In this document: positions 1-10,194 of the stretch, piece after piece | How positions within the stretch are numbered: the stretch's first letter is position 1 | Layout of the letters: every line of letters starts with the position of its first letter | Source: Cryoendolithus antarcticus | Taxonomy: Eukaryota > Ascomycota > Dothideomycetes > Cladosporiales > Cladosporiaceae | Assembly: GCA_002077065.1 (NCBI GenBank) | Contig: NAJO01000036.1 | Coordinates: 1 to 64,000, forward strand | Direction of reading: 5' to 3' | Length of the DNA stretch: 64,000 nt | The notes under the pieces: generated by a model | The model's database searches: none | Told to the model about the DNA's origin: nothing | Seen by the model: the letters and a program-made list of their open reading frames with translations, nothing else | Position numbers and translations under genes: made by a program

Positions 1-2047
1 ACCCATCCTCCAATCCCCTTCCAATCAACCCTCTAAAATCCACGCCCACCTCCCCCAACACCTCCGCCCGCCCCCTCACCCGTTCCAAACACTCCCGCCA
101 CACCTCACCACCCCGTTCCACAGCCCCAACCTGCCGTCCAAGAACAGCATCAAACTCCTCAACCCTCTCCTTTCCCCACGCTACAACCGCACTACCAGCA
201 GAAGCCGCGAACGAAGCCTGGTAAGTTTTGAAAGTATGCACTAGCATCGTGAAGGTGATGAATGCGAGGGAGTCGAGGTATTGCACCAATGCGCCTGTGA
301 ACGGCACGCTGCGAGTACGTAGCCGGATCGCTTCGGTGCGGGAGGAGAGGTAGGTTGTGCGTGCTAGGTCTGCGTAGCCTAGTCGTAGCAGCCATGAGGT
401 GTTTTCTGTCGTCCTCTCCAATCCAGCGGACGTTTGCAGGAGTTGGCGCACGATTGCGTTCGCGAGGCGCGTGGCGCGGGAGTTGACTTTAGTCAGGATG
501 ATCTCCTGAGCTACTGCATTACCCTTGATGCCACGGCCGAGATTCCGTAGTTTCTCGACGCGTGAGACGGCTGCGTCGAAACGCTGGAGCGCGATGTCGA
601 TGTCTAAGCTGTCGAGCGAGGACTCCACGGCGCGGATGGATTGCTGCCGGCCTTCGACGTCAAGGAGGATGGAATTGCTTCTGTTTAGGCCAATGTCTTG
701 GGCTAGGGCTGGGTCCGCGGAGGCTGCGGCCGCAGCTTTCTTGAGTGATCGTGGATCCCGACCGGTGAGCAGTGCGAGGGAGTGTAGTTGTGCTTCGCGC
801 TCGCCGTGCTCGGCTGCTGTGCGTTTGCGCATGTCTTCTTGTGCTTTGCGGAATGCGACTAGGATACCGGCTTTCTCGGCAGAATCTGAAGTGGCGTAGG
901 TGAGGCTTTCGTTGCCGGCGCGGACGTTCAGGGCGTTCTTGATGGCTTCGTTGTCCTTATTCGGGTTGCGAGGGGTTTGTGTTGAGCTGAGGTCTGCAAG
1001 GAGTACATCTTGCAGTGGCCAGCAGCGTTCCGCTACGAGAATTGTCTGGGTCTGGGGCACGTAGACGCTTTGGCGATTGTTCCGAGGTGAGGCGCCGGGA
1101 GCGCCTTGACCTTGGGCGATATCATTGCGCTTCTTCTCGCTTGCGATGAGGAGGTGATCATTCAGTAGCACCATAGCTACTCGTCGTCTGGGCTTCCACG
1201 TCGCTGCGTTCAGCTCTACCCACCGCTGACTCTCCATGATAATATGTCGACCAGGGAGGGCAGGCAAATACTTCTGGCTCCCCTCCACTCTCTTCCACAG
1301 CGTCTGCAGATGGGACGTCCACATCGCCTCCAGATTCGCCACGCTGCTCCTATTTGCGCGCTTCCTCTCGGCCAGACTCTGCGCGCTCACACCCGTGACA
1401 TCAGCGCCACCAGCACTCGTAGCATGTCCGAGCGCACCTGTCAAGTCGCTCATGAGCGTGCGTAGGGTGCGCATCTCGGACTTGAGCTTATCGGCCTCCT
1501 TGGAGATCTTGATGAACTGCGTTCGGTTCTGGTAGACGTTATGCTGCAAATCGGCACTGGCATGAGCTTTCAAGTTCGCCAGCTCGTTCTGATAGGCGTT
1601 TATATCGCTTTCAGATGCATCGGCCAATATGCTCTGCACATACTTGTCGGCCTGCATGTTGGGATCTTGTAACGCGCGTCCATCGACCCTCAGTCCCGTC
1701 CTCCCTCGCGACAAGCTCCGCCCATCTCTCGACGGACTCCTACTATCCCCTCGACTTTGAGCTCGCGCGTACTGCGAGGGTAAGGAGGGCATAGCAGGTA
1801 TCGGAGGCGCGCCATCTTGCGGTATGCCGTTGGCGAACCTCGTGCTATACCGTCGCTTGACCAAGTCACTCGTCTTGTCCGCACTGACACCGCCATGCAT
1901 GCTCGGCCTGAGCGAGCTGGTAGTCTGCGCGTCCCATCTCGAGTCCTCACTGCGATCGCGTGGCTGGATCTGGCGCGGTGCTGATATAGTAGGCCGCGCT
2001 GTAGTCTTCTTTCGCCGCAGCGAGAGGCCTTTCTTGTCTTCGCTCAT
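1..2047 (-). CDS. EXO84: Exocyst complex component Exo84 (C-terminus cut by window edge)
   Basis: The frame opens at ATG 2047 and stays open to base 1, giving about 682 residues. The start MSEDKKGLSLRRKK is followed by a basic, Ser-rich low-complexity region. An N-terminal coiled-coil-like Vps51/Exo84 segment (about 155-215: QNELANLKAH, KISKEADKLKSEMRTLRTLM) precedes a PH-like domain at about 265-365 (MESQRWVELN, VAMVLLNDHLLIASEKKR). The remainder fits the helical Exo84 C-domain (DSLDIDIALQRFDAAVSRVEKLR). Exo84 is a subunit of the octameric exocyst that tethers secretory vesicles to the plasma membrane at growing tips. No intron is visible. Fungal family members are about 650-750 aa, so little should be missing beyond the edge. 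It is divergent from TOM20 with 261 bp between start codons. Confidence 0.85.
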   Translation of the reverse strand, partial: MSEDKKGLSLRRKKTTARPTISAPRQIQPRDRSEDSRWDAQTTSSLRPSMHGGVSADKTSDLVKRRYSTRFANGIPQDGAPPIPAMPSLPSQYARAQSRGDSRSPSRDGRSLSRGRTGLRVDGRALQDPNMQADKYVQSILADASESDINAYQNELANLKAHASADLQHNVYQNRTQFIKISKEADKLKSEMRTLRTLMSDLTGALGHATSAGGADVTGVSAQSLAERKRANRSSVANLEAMWTSHLQTLWKRVEGSQKYLPALPGRHIIMESQRWVELNAATWKPRRRVAMVLLNDHLLIASEKKRNDIAQGQGAPGASPRNNRQSVYVPQTQTILVAERCWPLQDVLLADLSSTQTPRNPNKDNEAIKNALNVRAGNESLTYATSDSAEKAGILVAFRKAQEDMRKRTAAEHGEREAQLHSLALLTGRDPRSLKKAAAAASADPALAQDIGLNRSNSILLDVEGRQQSIRAVESSLDSLDIDIALQRFDAAVSRVEKLRNLGRGIKGNAVAQEIILTKVNSRATRLANAIVRQLLQTSAGLERTTENTSWLLRLGYADLARTTYLSSRTEAIRLRTRSVPFTGALVQYLDSLAFITFTMLVHTFKTYQASFAASAGSAVVAWGKERVEEFDAVLGRQVGAVERGGEVWRECLERVRGRAEVLGEVGVDFRGLIGRGLEDG

Positions 2048-2308
2048 GCCTGCGAGACTTTGGCAATGGTTCAGTGTGCAAGGGAAACAATGCAAGATCT
2101 ATGTAGCTATTGGTGTATGTTGTCATATGCACGGCCAAAGGCTCGTGCGTCCACGCCGACATCAAAAGTTGCCAGTCAACCGGACATCGCAGTAGATCGT
2201 CCATCGTATCTTCTCCCCCTTTAGTCTACCCCCGATTACCCCCTCAATCATCACCGCTATCCCAGCACCCCCCAAACGCCCACTGTCACCCCCCAAGACC
2301 CTCTCAAC

Positions 2309-2889
2309 ATGGCTTCCACCACCCCCTCCCAGGGCATCTCCACCACCACAATCGCCCTCGCCTCCGTAGCCACAATATCCCTCGGCTTCGTCGGCTACGC
2401 CCTCTACTTCGACCACCGCCGCCGCACCGACGCCTCCTTCCGCGCGACCCTCAAAAGGCAACACCGCGCCGCCAGCAAGCTCGCCTCCGCCTCCGCAAAG
2501 GCAGCCGAACAAACGCAAAAGCAGCGAATCCGCGCCGCAGTCCAGGACGCCACAGAAGAAGGCTTTCCGACCGATCCAGAAGAGACTGAAGGCTACTTTA
2601 TGCAAGAGGTTGCGCGGGGAGAGGGGATGTGTCAGGATGGGAGCGATCCGGTGGATGCGGCGTTGTGCTTTTATAGGGCGTTGAAGGTGTATCCGCAGCC
2701 GAGGGAGTTAATTGGGATTTACGATAAGACTGTGCCGAAGGTATGATTTGCTGTGGTAGGGGAAATGGGGTGGCTGATGCTGACGGTGATGTGTAGCCGA
2801 TTCTGGACATACTGGCTGAGATGATTGCCGTGGACCCGAGTATATCTGTCTCCGGGAGTGATGCCGGGTCTGCTGAGCCGGTCGAGTAG
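2309..2889 (+). CDS. TOM20: Mitochondrial import receptor subunit Tom20
   Basis: Exons 2309-2740 and 2797-2889, with an intron at 2741-2796 (gtatg...gtgtag, branch site gctgac), give 174 aa. An N-terminal membrane anchor (about 13-33, IALASVATISLGFVGYALYF) is followed by the basic DHRRR stretch, an acidic and Gln-rich linker, and one TPR-like unit (DPVDAALCFYRALKVYPQP). Tom20 sits in the outer mitochondrial membrane and recognises presequences for the TOM channel. Its length and domain order match fungal Tom20. Without the intron the frame stops at 2746 and loses the last helix, so splicing is needed. The C-terminal tail is short (SVSGSDAGSAEPVE). Confidence 0.88.
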
Positions 2890-3141
2890 TTTCACGCCAG
2901 GCTATAGCTTCTACATTGTCATTACTACGGAGATGGAGGGTTGTGATCGTTGGAGGCGGACTGCCATGAACTTCGATGCATGGACAGGGAGAGATCTGGG
3001 AATCGTTGTGGAAGACTAAGATCTCAGCTCACCGAGAGCACAAAGTGTACATCAAGTGTAAGCGTACTGCAGGATACAAAAGGCATTTGACTATCTATCG
3101 CCAATAGCTCTTTCGTCAGAACTTGGGAAACATGATCTTTC

Positions 3142-4626
3142 TCACCACGCCCTTCGCGCAGCTCCCCTCGCAACCACAAGCTCATTCACCCCTTCCCTGC
3201 ACGCCCCAACCTTACCCGCAGCAGCGAGAATACTCTCCTCAAATCCCCTCAACGTCTCAGCCAATTGCCTCACACTATCACCCCCAACCTCACCACCCTG
3301 CCTACGACTCTGCTGCATCTGCAATCTAGCAGACTCCTCCACAGTAGACACATGATTCTCAATCTCCGCCAAGTTCTTCTCGTACGTCACGATGAGACTT
3401 TGCATCGACTGCGTGAGCGGCGTGAAGTAATTGATAATGAGATCGACGTCGTAGGAGTTATCCCAGGAAGCTGTGGGCAGGCGACCGGATTGCGAGGCAG
3501 GGTGGTAGGAGTAATGTGCGGGCTGCTTGAGGTTCTCGATTATGCGCGCGCAGCGCAGGTAGTCTAGCTCGTCTTTTTCGTAGACTGCTTTCGCGGATTG
3601 CACGCCTTGTGCATCGGCTTGCAGACCTTGATCGACGTCTTCCAGTTTCTCGGAGATGAGCTTGACATCTGGGGATAGCGTCTTGACGTCTGCTTCGTGG
3701 TTCGGGAGCATGGCTTCGATTTGCCGGCAGAAAGACTCCTGCTCAAGGATCTTGTCTTCTATTCGTTGGAGGTCGGATTTCGCCACGTCTGTAAGGTCGT
3801 TGAAGCGGGTGCTGGACTTGATGTTCCGCCAGTCTAGTTTGGTGGCTGGTGCTGCTGTGGGTTGAGAAGCGGCGCCTTGTCCCATACTTAGACGGCCAGT
3901 GACAAAGGGCTGGTATTGGGATTGGGCGTAGCGGGAGGCGCTGAGGAGGGAGGTCTGGCTTGGCCGGTCAAGTGGGTTCGTATAGGCATTGGCGGTGTTG
4001 GCGTTGGGATTATATTGGCCGAAGAGACTCGAGGACTGTTGTGGTTGCTGTTGTTGGGTGGAGTTGCCGAAGAGTGAGTTGGATTGATTCGTGTTGTTGG
4101 CTTGTGCGGGTTGCTGGCCGAAGAGGCTGTTGCCACCCCCGAAAAGACTCGATCCACCAGTCTGCTGTTGCTGAGCGGGCTGCTGCTGCTGCTGATTCTG
4201 CTGTTGGCCACCGAAGAGACTACCGCCTGCGAAAAGGCTGCTGCCTCCAGCAGGTGCGCTCTGTTGTTGAGCTTGCTGCGCTGGCTGCTGCTGATTTTGG
4301 CCACCAAACAGACTGCCACCGAACAAGCCGCCACTGGCTGCAGGTTGAGATGCCTGTGAGTTCCTAAACAGGCCACCACTCTGCTGGGGAGCTGCAGGTT
4401 GCGAGTTGCCAAAGAGCCCGCCTGTCTGCTGTTGAGGCTGGGGAGTCTGCGTGGTAGGGGCGCCACCAAACAGGCTGGCGCCCGGAGCTTGCGGCTGTTG
4501 TTGCTGTGATGCGCTTCACGAAGGTCAGTCTATGTTCGTTTTAAGGTCGGCGATATATGATACTAACAATGAAGAATTTACTGCGCCAGTGTTCAGGCTC
4601 AACGAGTTCGAGCGCCCGAACACCAT
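3142..4626 (-). CDS. NUP49: FG nucleoporin Nup49 (Nup58/p45 family)
   Basis: Exon 1 is 4582-4626, the intron 4504-4581 (gtaaat...atcacag), and exon 2 is 3142-4503, giving 468 aa. The first exon encodes MVFGRSNSLSLNTGA, a start typical of fungal Nup49. It joins in frame to a Gln-rich stretch of GLFG/SLFG repeats (about 25-165). The C-terminal half is coiled coil (KLDWRNIKSSTRF, DLQRIEDKILEQESFCRQIE, YEKNLAEIENHVSTVEESARLQ). Nup49 forms the central-channel Nsp1-Nup57-Nup49 complex, whose FG repeats bind transport receptors. Starting instead at the internal ATG at 4326 would drop the first FG repeats. It ends in ARRAW. Head-to-head with FIP1. Confidence 0.9.
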
Positions 4627-5014
4627 GATGGGCGGGACAGGTCAGAGTCGTACACCTTTTAGCCCCTCCCTCCTGAACCTCTCAGCCTTTCTTCGGGCTG
4701 AACGCCACCGAGGTTTGTCGTACGAGCGCTTTACACGTAGGCGATTAAGTACTTGCAAGCCACCAGTTGTGCACTTTTCGTGGGCTTCGGACCCGCGTCA
4801 GTGGCCCAGAAATCAATGACGCGATGCTACAGAAAGCCAGTGGTCGGGCGGTTCTTGATGGCTTCGGTGATTCAACTCGATGTGCGATGTAGCCACAATC
4901 TTGTCTGTATATATCTCTGACGAAGCGTCGCGTGAAGTGAAGCCCTTCGCGAAAGTCGCGTCTTCCCGCCGCTAGTGAACACCTTCGAAGGAACCCACTT
5001 GCGCCAACCATATC
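4627..5014. promoter_or_regulatory. Divergent promoter region NUP49/FIP1
   Basis: This 388 bp region separates the two divergent start codons. It contains a TA-rich stretch near 4908 (gtatatatc) about 110 bp upstream of the first FIP1 ATG. No ORF or repeat is seen. Its role as a shared promoter is inferred from gene orientation only. Confidence 0.4.
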
Positions 5015-6142
5015 ATGGACAACATCGTTGCGATTCGGCTCTCATATCTTGCGACAATGGACGACGAAGACGACGATCTGTATGGCGGAAGTGGCAATGC
5101 GCCGAAGATCGAAGAGGAAGAATCGGAAGACGAGGATCCAATAGCGACTGAGGTGAAGCCGGAGCGGGTCGAGGCCAGTGAAGAGGACGACGATAGCGAG
5201 GATGTATGGCTTCCCAATTCAATGGGGAGAGTAAGGGACCTGATCTGACGCAGTTGTAGGACATTCAGATAACAACTGAACGACCTGAGGGATCGATGGC
5301 CGACTCAGTGTATGCATCCTCATACCCCCAACGGTCCCGGACTCACAACCCTGACAACCATTGCTAGACCCCTACCACGTAAAGACATCAAAAAGGCAGC
5401 CCAAACGCCGCAAGAGCAACCTCGCTCCCGTCCCACATCACCCGACTCGTCCCGCCCACCCCCCTCGAAAATTCGGAAGCTCTCCCCACTCTCCGCCCAA
5501 ACTACCACAAGCACACTTCCCACGCACAATGGCAAGGAGGGCAAGGACTTCCCCTCCCTCCGCACCTCAACCCTGGATCTCTCCGCAGATCCCTCCTTCC
5601 CGCCGATAAACAAACCCATAACTTACCTCGACATCGATGTCGACCTAGCAACGCACTCCAAACCCTGGCGGCTTCCCGGCACAGACCAAACAGATTTCTT
5701 CAACTACGGCTTCGATGAATATACTTGGGCGGCATACTGCCTGCGGCAGCAGGACATGTCTGGGCAGGTGACGCAGATGAAGGACCAAGACGCACAATTC
5801 AAAGCGATGCTTGAGGGTGGTGGAGGAGCACCAGGAGGGATGCCCGGTATGCCGGGCATGCCGCCGGAGATGATGCAGATGATGATGCAGAGTGGGATGG
5901 ATCCGGGGAAGATGGATATGGGCGCTATGATGGGTATGATGGGGCCCATGGGGAATGGTGCTAGTCCGCATCCGGGAGGGCAGCAGGGCTTTCAGCCACC
6001 AAGTGGACCTGGTGGGGGAGGGTTCCAGGACGGAGGGATGGGCATGGAGGGATTTGGGGGCCAGGGCATGGGCATGATGGGCCAGCAGCAGCAGGGTGGT
6101 GGGGGGAGAGGTCGAGGTCGGAGAGGAAGGGGCTTTTACTGA
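5015..6142 (+). CDS. FIP1: Pre-mRNA polyadenylation factor Fip1
   Basis: Exons are (5015 or 5057)-5203, 5260-5309 and 5368-6142; introns are 5204-5259 and 5310-5367. The second start (MDDEDDDLYGG) gives 323 aa and matches the acidic Fip1 N-terminus; the first adds 14 residues (MDNIVAIRLSYLAT). The diagnostic Fip1 motif KPWRLPGTDQTDFFNYGFDEYTW is present, beginning at 5659. It is followed by a Gly/Met/Gln-rich tail ending in GRGRGRRGRGFY, an RGG-like RNA-binding end. Fip1 bridges poly(A) polymerase to the cleavage and polyadenylation factor in the nucleus. The tail carries long Met/Gly runs (MPGMPGMPPEMMQMMM). Frame and motif support both introns: reading through the first hits a stop at 5246. 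Confidence 0.9.
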
Positions 6143-6307
6143 AGTTGATAGACTGCAAGCAAGGTGTCCCGGAGTCTGGAGTCTGAGTCTGGAGTCACAT
6201 GGAAGAAATCACGCCCGCAACATGATCGGCAGGGTCATAGGTTCCTGCATTGGCTAGTCGTGGGTATCTGTACATCTATTCATGATCATCTCACAGTTCA
6301 GTGCGAA

Positions 6308-7309
6308 TCAGTCAAACTTCCCAATCAGACCGTCGAGCAATTGCTCCACGTTCTTCAACCCTTTGATCGTATTCTCGTCCCTCCCACCATCCTCAGTCCA
6401 CTTCGCATGCGCGAAGTCAATCATCTTCACTTTGAACGCGACAGGCTCGGCTTCCTCATCCTCTTCCTCTTCTGCCTCCGCACGCTTCAGCTCCTTCGCC
6501 GTGGGCGCCCTCTCGTCGCCACTTGGCGCACTAGGACCCACCGCACCAAGTAGCGAGTTGAGCGCAGCAGTGTCTCCTTCGCACACGATGAGCACAGATG
6601 CACTGTACATGCGCGACTGGGCTTTCTCTAAGATGTGTCGTGCTTTCGTAACCTCGGCCAGTATCGTCTCAAGCAGCTGGACTGCGTCATCGCCCTTGAT
6701 GTCGCTGGAGAACAGAGCGGCGAAAAAGGTCTCGTACGCTTCACTGACGTTCTCGGCACTGAACTCCCGTCCGTAGAACTTGTCGTAGATGTCGAAGTCT
6801 CGCTTTGTCGGATTCCAGACTTTCATTCCCGCCACTCGAAAGTTCAGGGAGCCGGACGTACTTTCCTGGGCGACCCTATCCAGTCGTGCGGCTTTCTCGG
6901 GCTCAGTAGTCGCAGGATCGTACAGCACAGACCCCAGCTTCAGATCCAGCACATTCGGAAACTTGAACCCGTGCTCCAGGTTCTCTAGCACGATTGCTGT
7001 CTCGGAAGCGATCTTCACACCATGAAGCCGGGCTTGATCTTTTTCTTGTTGGCTTAGCTCTGGCGCAGGTGTATCTGAGGGTGCCTGTGGAGATCCTAAG
7101 GAGAGTGTGCCCATGTATGTTGGCATGAGCTCGGCGAAGTCTGGATATTTGGCAAGGGTTTCCTGGTAGAAGTCGATCTCGGCGTCGACGCAGGGCTTGA
7201 TTAGTAGTTCGCCTGAGGGATCGCACAGGACGCCATCATGGCCTGCAGCGGCGTTGGAGAAGGCTTTCAGTTTGCTAGGGTCCAATTGAGGCATTGGAGA
7301 GGGAGCCAT
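6308..7309 (-). CDS. ARG82: Inositol polyphosphate multikinase (Arg82/Ipk2 type)
   Basis: A single exon of 333 aa with ATG at 7309. The IPK-family signature PxxxDxKxG is present as PNVLDLKLG (residues 118-126), with the preceding hinge-like VLENLEHGF and a C-terminal MIDFAHA that supplies the metal-binding Asp. The enzyme phosphorylates Ins(1,4,5)P3 stepwise to IP4 and IP5, feeding nuclear inositol polyphosphate signalling and, in yeast, arginine and phosphate gene control. An acidic spacer (EAEEEEDEEAE) lies before the IDFA motif, as in many family members. Kcs1-type InsP6 kinases are much longer, so the multikinase assignment is preferred. It converges with FIP1 across 165 bp. Confidence 0.87.
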   Translation of the reverse strand: MAPSPMPQLDPSKLKAFSNAAAGHDGVLCDPSGELLIKPCVDAEIDFYQETLAKYPDFAELMPTYMGTLSLGSPQAPSDTPAPELSQQEKDQARLHGVKIASETAIVLENLEHGFKFPNVLDLKLGSVLYDPATTEPEKAARLDRVAQESTSGSLNFRVAGMKVWNPTKRDFDIYDKFYGREFSAENVSEAYETFFAALFSSDIKGDDAVQLLETILAEVTKARHILEKAQSRMYSASVLIVCEGDTAALNSLLGAVGPSAPSGDERAPTAKELKRAEAEEEEDEEAEPVAFKVKMIDFAHAKWTEDGGRDENTIKGLKNVEQLLDGLIGKFD

Positions 7310-7926
7310 GGCCGGAGGAAAATTCCAGAAGCAGTAGAGGGTGCGGACTCTTGGGTGTGCTGTTTATCGCGCGAGTCGTACTTTCTCGGTGTCATGTGGC
7401 AGTGGTCGAGGTAAGTCCGTTGGCTTCCACAGCAATAGGGTTGGAGCTGATAACGATCGCATTGGAGCGCATTGAATGCGCGCTTGGCTTCTGACGTCCC
7501 ACTGCAGCTCCCCGAGCCGGGACCGTTGTTCCGCTTGCCACTGCCGCCGCTACTGCCAGGTACCCGCTCATATGATAAACCCTTGTTGTGTTGCCCAAAG
7601 TCAAACTCCAACATCTCGTCTTCCACACAACGCTATTGGCGCGTGCTACTATACGACAGATCGTGATCACGTGGTCGGGACGATGGACCAGGTAAGTGAA
7701 GCGGTACGCTGTCCGTGGAGGCAGCACATGGCCTGTTACCTTGACATGTGGGCTGCGCCTTCCGGAGCAATCTGTGCACGACTTCCTTATATCAAAGTTC
7801 TTAGTCGGGCAAAACACATACACAGCACGAAAGAATCTCAAAGCCAACTCCACTTCACTCTCCGACTACAACACTTCCCTGCTTGCACGAGACAAAACTT
7901 CAAACGCGCCAATCACTAGCGCCATC
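7310..7926. promoter_or_regulatory. Divergent promoter region ARG82/La-Arb1
   Basis: This 617 bp region lies between divergent start codons. A TA-rich stretch (cttatatcaaag, about 7787-7798) followed by about 125 bp of C/A-rich sequence reads like a promoter and 5' leader for the plus-strand gene. The open frame continues upstream of the chosen ATG but has no other in-frame ATG with good context. Confidence 0.35.
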
Positions 7927-9852
7927 ATGGCTGATCCTCTTTCGAGCCCTTCAGCGCAAGTCGATGGCGACACTTCGTCTACCACTCAACCTACCGACAG
8001 CACCACCACTGCCACTCATCCGATCGATATCACTCAGCCTGCCACGACCATTCACGCTCATACTATCGACGACAATCAAGCTTCTACCACCGATACCACC
8101 GCAGACCCTGGTTGGACTCCTGAAGAAGTCATACGACAAGTCGAGTATTACTTCAGTGACGAGAATCTTGTCAGGGACACTCACCTTCTAGGTAAACTTC
8201 AGGAAGCCAAGTACATCAAACACGGCGAAGGTCTCGTGAGCTGGAAGCAGATCTCTAGTTGGGGTCGCATGCGCCAGTTCGGTGGACCTACCAGCCAAGT
8301 CAGAGACGCCATCAAGGGGAGTAAAGTATTGGAAGTCGTCAATAATAAATTCATCAGACGCAGGATCCCATTCGACATGGCCAAGAAGACGGTCGACCCA
8401 GCGATTAGGGAGCAGGAGTTGCTCTATAAGAAGAAGAAGCTTGTGCTCGTCGCCTACCCGCATCTGACCAAGGGCTTGCTGAAGAAGTCTGGGTTTGAGT
8501 ACTATAACGAAGAGCCCAAGCTCACTCCCGAGGAGCTCAAAATCATCGAGGAAGACTACAGCACCGACAACACCTTCTACTATCGCATGGAGCTGGCCAT
8601 CGTCAGGTACCGCAAGAAGCGCACCATTCATCAGGAGACTGCTAAGCTGTTCGACTATTACCAGGCTTACTGTGGTTTCGCCAAGAACCCGGCTCAGTTC
8701 CGCGGCGGCCTCAAGCCGCAGGACATGGAGGGCTTGACCAAGGACGAGAAGGAGACTATCACGATGGAGCACTTCGCTCTCGAGGAAGCCAAGATTAGTC
8801 TCGACGAGGAGGACGGAGAGTGGGTCATCAACTTCCCGGGTACCCTCCGGGGGTTCTTCTCCACTCGCTACCCTCACTACTTCGACGTGACCCACCAAGC
8901 CATCGTCGAGGCGTCCTGCAACGTTCTCCGCAATTGGTTCAAGTGGCTCCTTCACCACATCGTCTTCGCGGAGTATACAGACCAGCTCTTACAATGTCTC
9001 CCCATCCTTGATGCGATCGAAAAAGAACTCCCACTCATGGCCAAGGCCTCAAAATGTCTCCCTGGGGCGTTCAACATCGCAGCCTCTATTGCTATGAACG
9101 GTGAGGCTGCCGCGTCTTGCGTGAAGCAGGAGTCTTACGAAGACACTGACTTCAAGCCCGACGTCCCAGCAGACGCGATGGTGTTTACCAAGCAGGAAGC
9201 CCGTACCATCTTTCTCACCGGCGTCGTTGCGTATGGCACGCAAGCTCAGATCGACAGCATAGAAGCTCACGTCGACGACCTGACAAAGCTGAGAGTGATC
9301 TGGGAGGACAACGATGTTCATCTGGAAGTCACTAAGATTTCATTCCTCTCCGACGCGGATGCTACTACGCAGGAGCTCTTCCATGGGCTTGGCCACACCA
9401 TCGTGCCTGCCCTAGGCAAGATGACCTGTGTGCGCCACGAAAAGCCCGACTTCTCCGACCGCGAGCCCGCGCCTGGCCACTGGGATGGTCACGAGACGTT
9501 CAAATTCATCGTCGACGAGAAGGCATTCAAGAATTGCTACGTGGGATTGAAGTTCGACGCCGTCGTAATGGAGTTGGAGAACGGGATCGCGTGGATCGAT
9601 CATCTGCATTTCTGCGACGGCAACTTCTACAAATGGTGCTGGAACGAGGTTGTGGATGATGCAAAGAAGAAGGCGAAGAAGGATCCGAGGGGTTGTAAGT
9701 CATTTGTCCGACCTATATCGATGTTGCAGACACTGACCAGAACAAGAGGGGGCAGGTGGGACAACGAGGGTGACAAGGACGGCGACGGGAGCGCGGACAG
9801 AGCTGCTGCCGACAGCGATGGGGACGGCGATTCTGACTTCGAAGACCACTAG
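7927..9852 (+). CDS. La-type HTH domain fused to Arb1 (Argonaute siRNA chaperone subunit)
   Basis: 641 aa from ATG 7927 (context ccatcATGg); upstream in-frame sequence looks like leader. Residues 1-62 are Thr/Ser-rich and disordered. Residues 63-150 form a La motif (IRQVEYYFSDENL). Gln71, Tyr74, Tyr75 and Asp84 match the UUU-3'OH-binding residues of human La, while the Phe35 and Phe55 positions are His86 and Trp112. From about 165 onward the sequence matches the Arb1 family: KSGFEYYNEEPKLTPEE, IVRYRKKRTIHQETAKLFDYY, FRGGLKPQDMEGL, FPGTLRGFFSTRYPHYFD, then EKELPLMAKASKCLPGAFN. S. pombe Arb1 belongs to the ARC complex that holds duplex siRNA on Ago1 before RITS assembly. The tail is Asp/Gly-rich. 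A possible splice donor at 9699 is not clearly used. The fusion itself is read directly; its function is inferred. Confidence 0.75.
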   Translation: MADPLSSPSAQVDGDTSSTTQPTDSTTTATHPIDITQPATTIHAHTIDDNQASTTDTTADPGWTPEEVIRQVEYYFSDENLVRDTHLLGKLQEAKYIKHGEGLVSWKQISSWGRMRQFGGPTSQVRDAIKGSKVLEVVNNKFIRRRIPFDMAKKTVDPAIREQELLYKKKKLVLVAYPHLTKGLLKKSGFEYYNEEPKLTPEELKIIEEDYSTDNTFYYRMELAIVRYRKKRTIHQETAKLFDYYQAYCGFAKNPAQFRGGLKPQDMEGLTKDEKETITMEHFALEEAKISLDEEDGEWVINFPGTLRGFFSTRYPHYFDVTHQAIVEASCNVLRNWFKWLLHHIVFAEYTDQLLQCLPILDAIEKELPLMAKASKCLPGAFNIAASIAMNGEAAASCVKQESYEDTDFKPDVPADAMVFTKQEARTIFLTGVVAYGTQAQIDSIEAHVDDLTKLRVIWEDNDVHLEVTKISFLSDADATTQELFHGLGHTIVPALGKMTCVRHEKPDFSDREPAPGHWDGHETFKFIVDEKAFKNCYVGLKFDAVVMELENGIAWIDHLHFCDGNFYKWCWNEVVDDAKKKAKKDPRGCKSFVRPISMLQTLTRTRGGRWDNEGDKDGDGSADRAAADSDGDGDSDFEDH

Positions 9853-10194
9853 ATAGGCGTGTTGAAGGAGATTTTCTGAGGCTGGTGGCATGGCTAATGC
9901 GGCAGTTGCTTGTTAGCATGCAAGGCATGGTGGGGTGAACCTCTCCAGGCGGGGGTTCTGCGATGGCGTCACATCCTGAATTACGGACAGGGCAGCTGAA
10001 CGGCGATATGTTGAAGGAGACGACTGCGAGCTCGGTTCACTAGCAGGTCCCTTCGGCAATCACAACATTCGTGCGAGGCTGCGGACCTACTGGAGTGCGA
10101 TACTGTGGGCGAGATTGCGACTTTATGCGTGTGAATTACTAAACCAATAAAACCATCTACACCATCTTGCTGTCCCTGTTCGTATCTCATTTGC

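Noticed and set aside
8188..8958. 256-codon antisense frame within the La-Arb1 gene
   Set aside because: It is a shadow of the sense coding sequence; the sense frame carries clear conserved domains.
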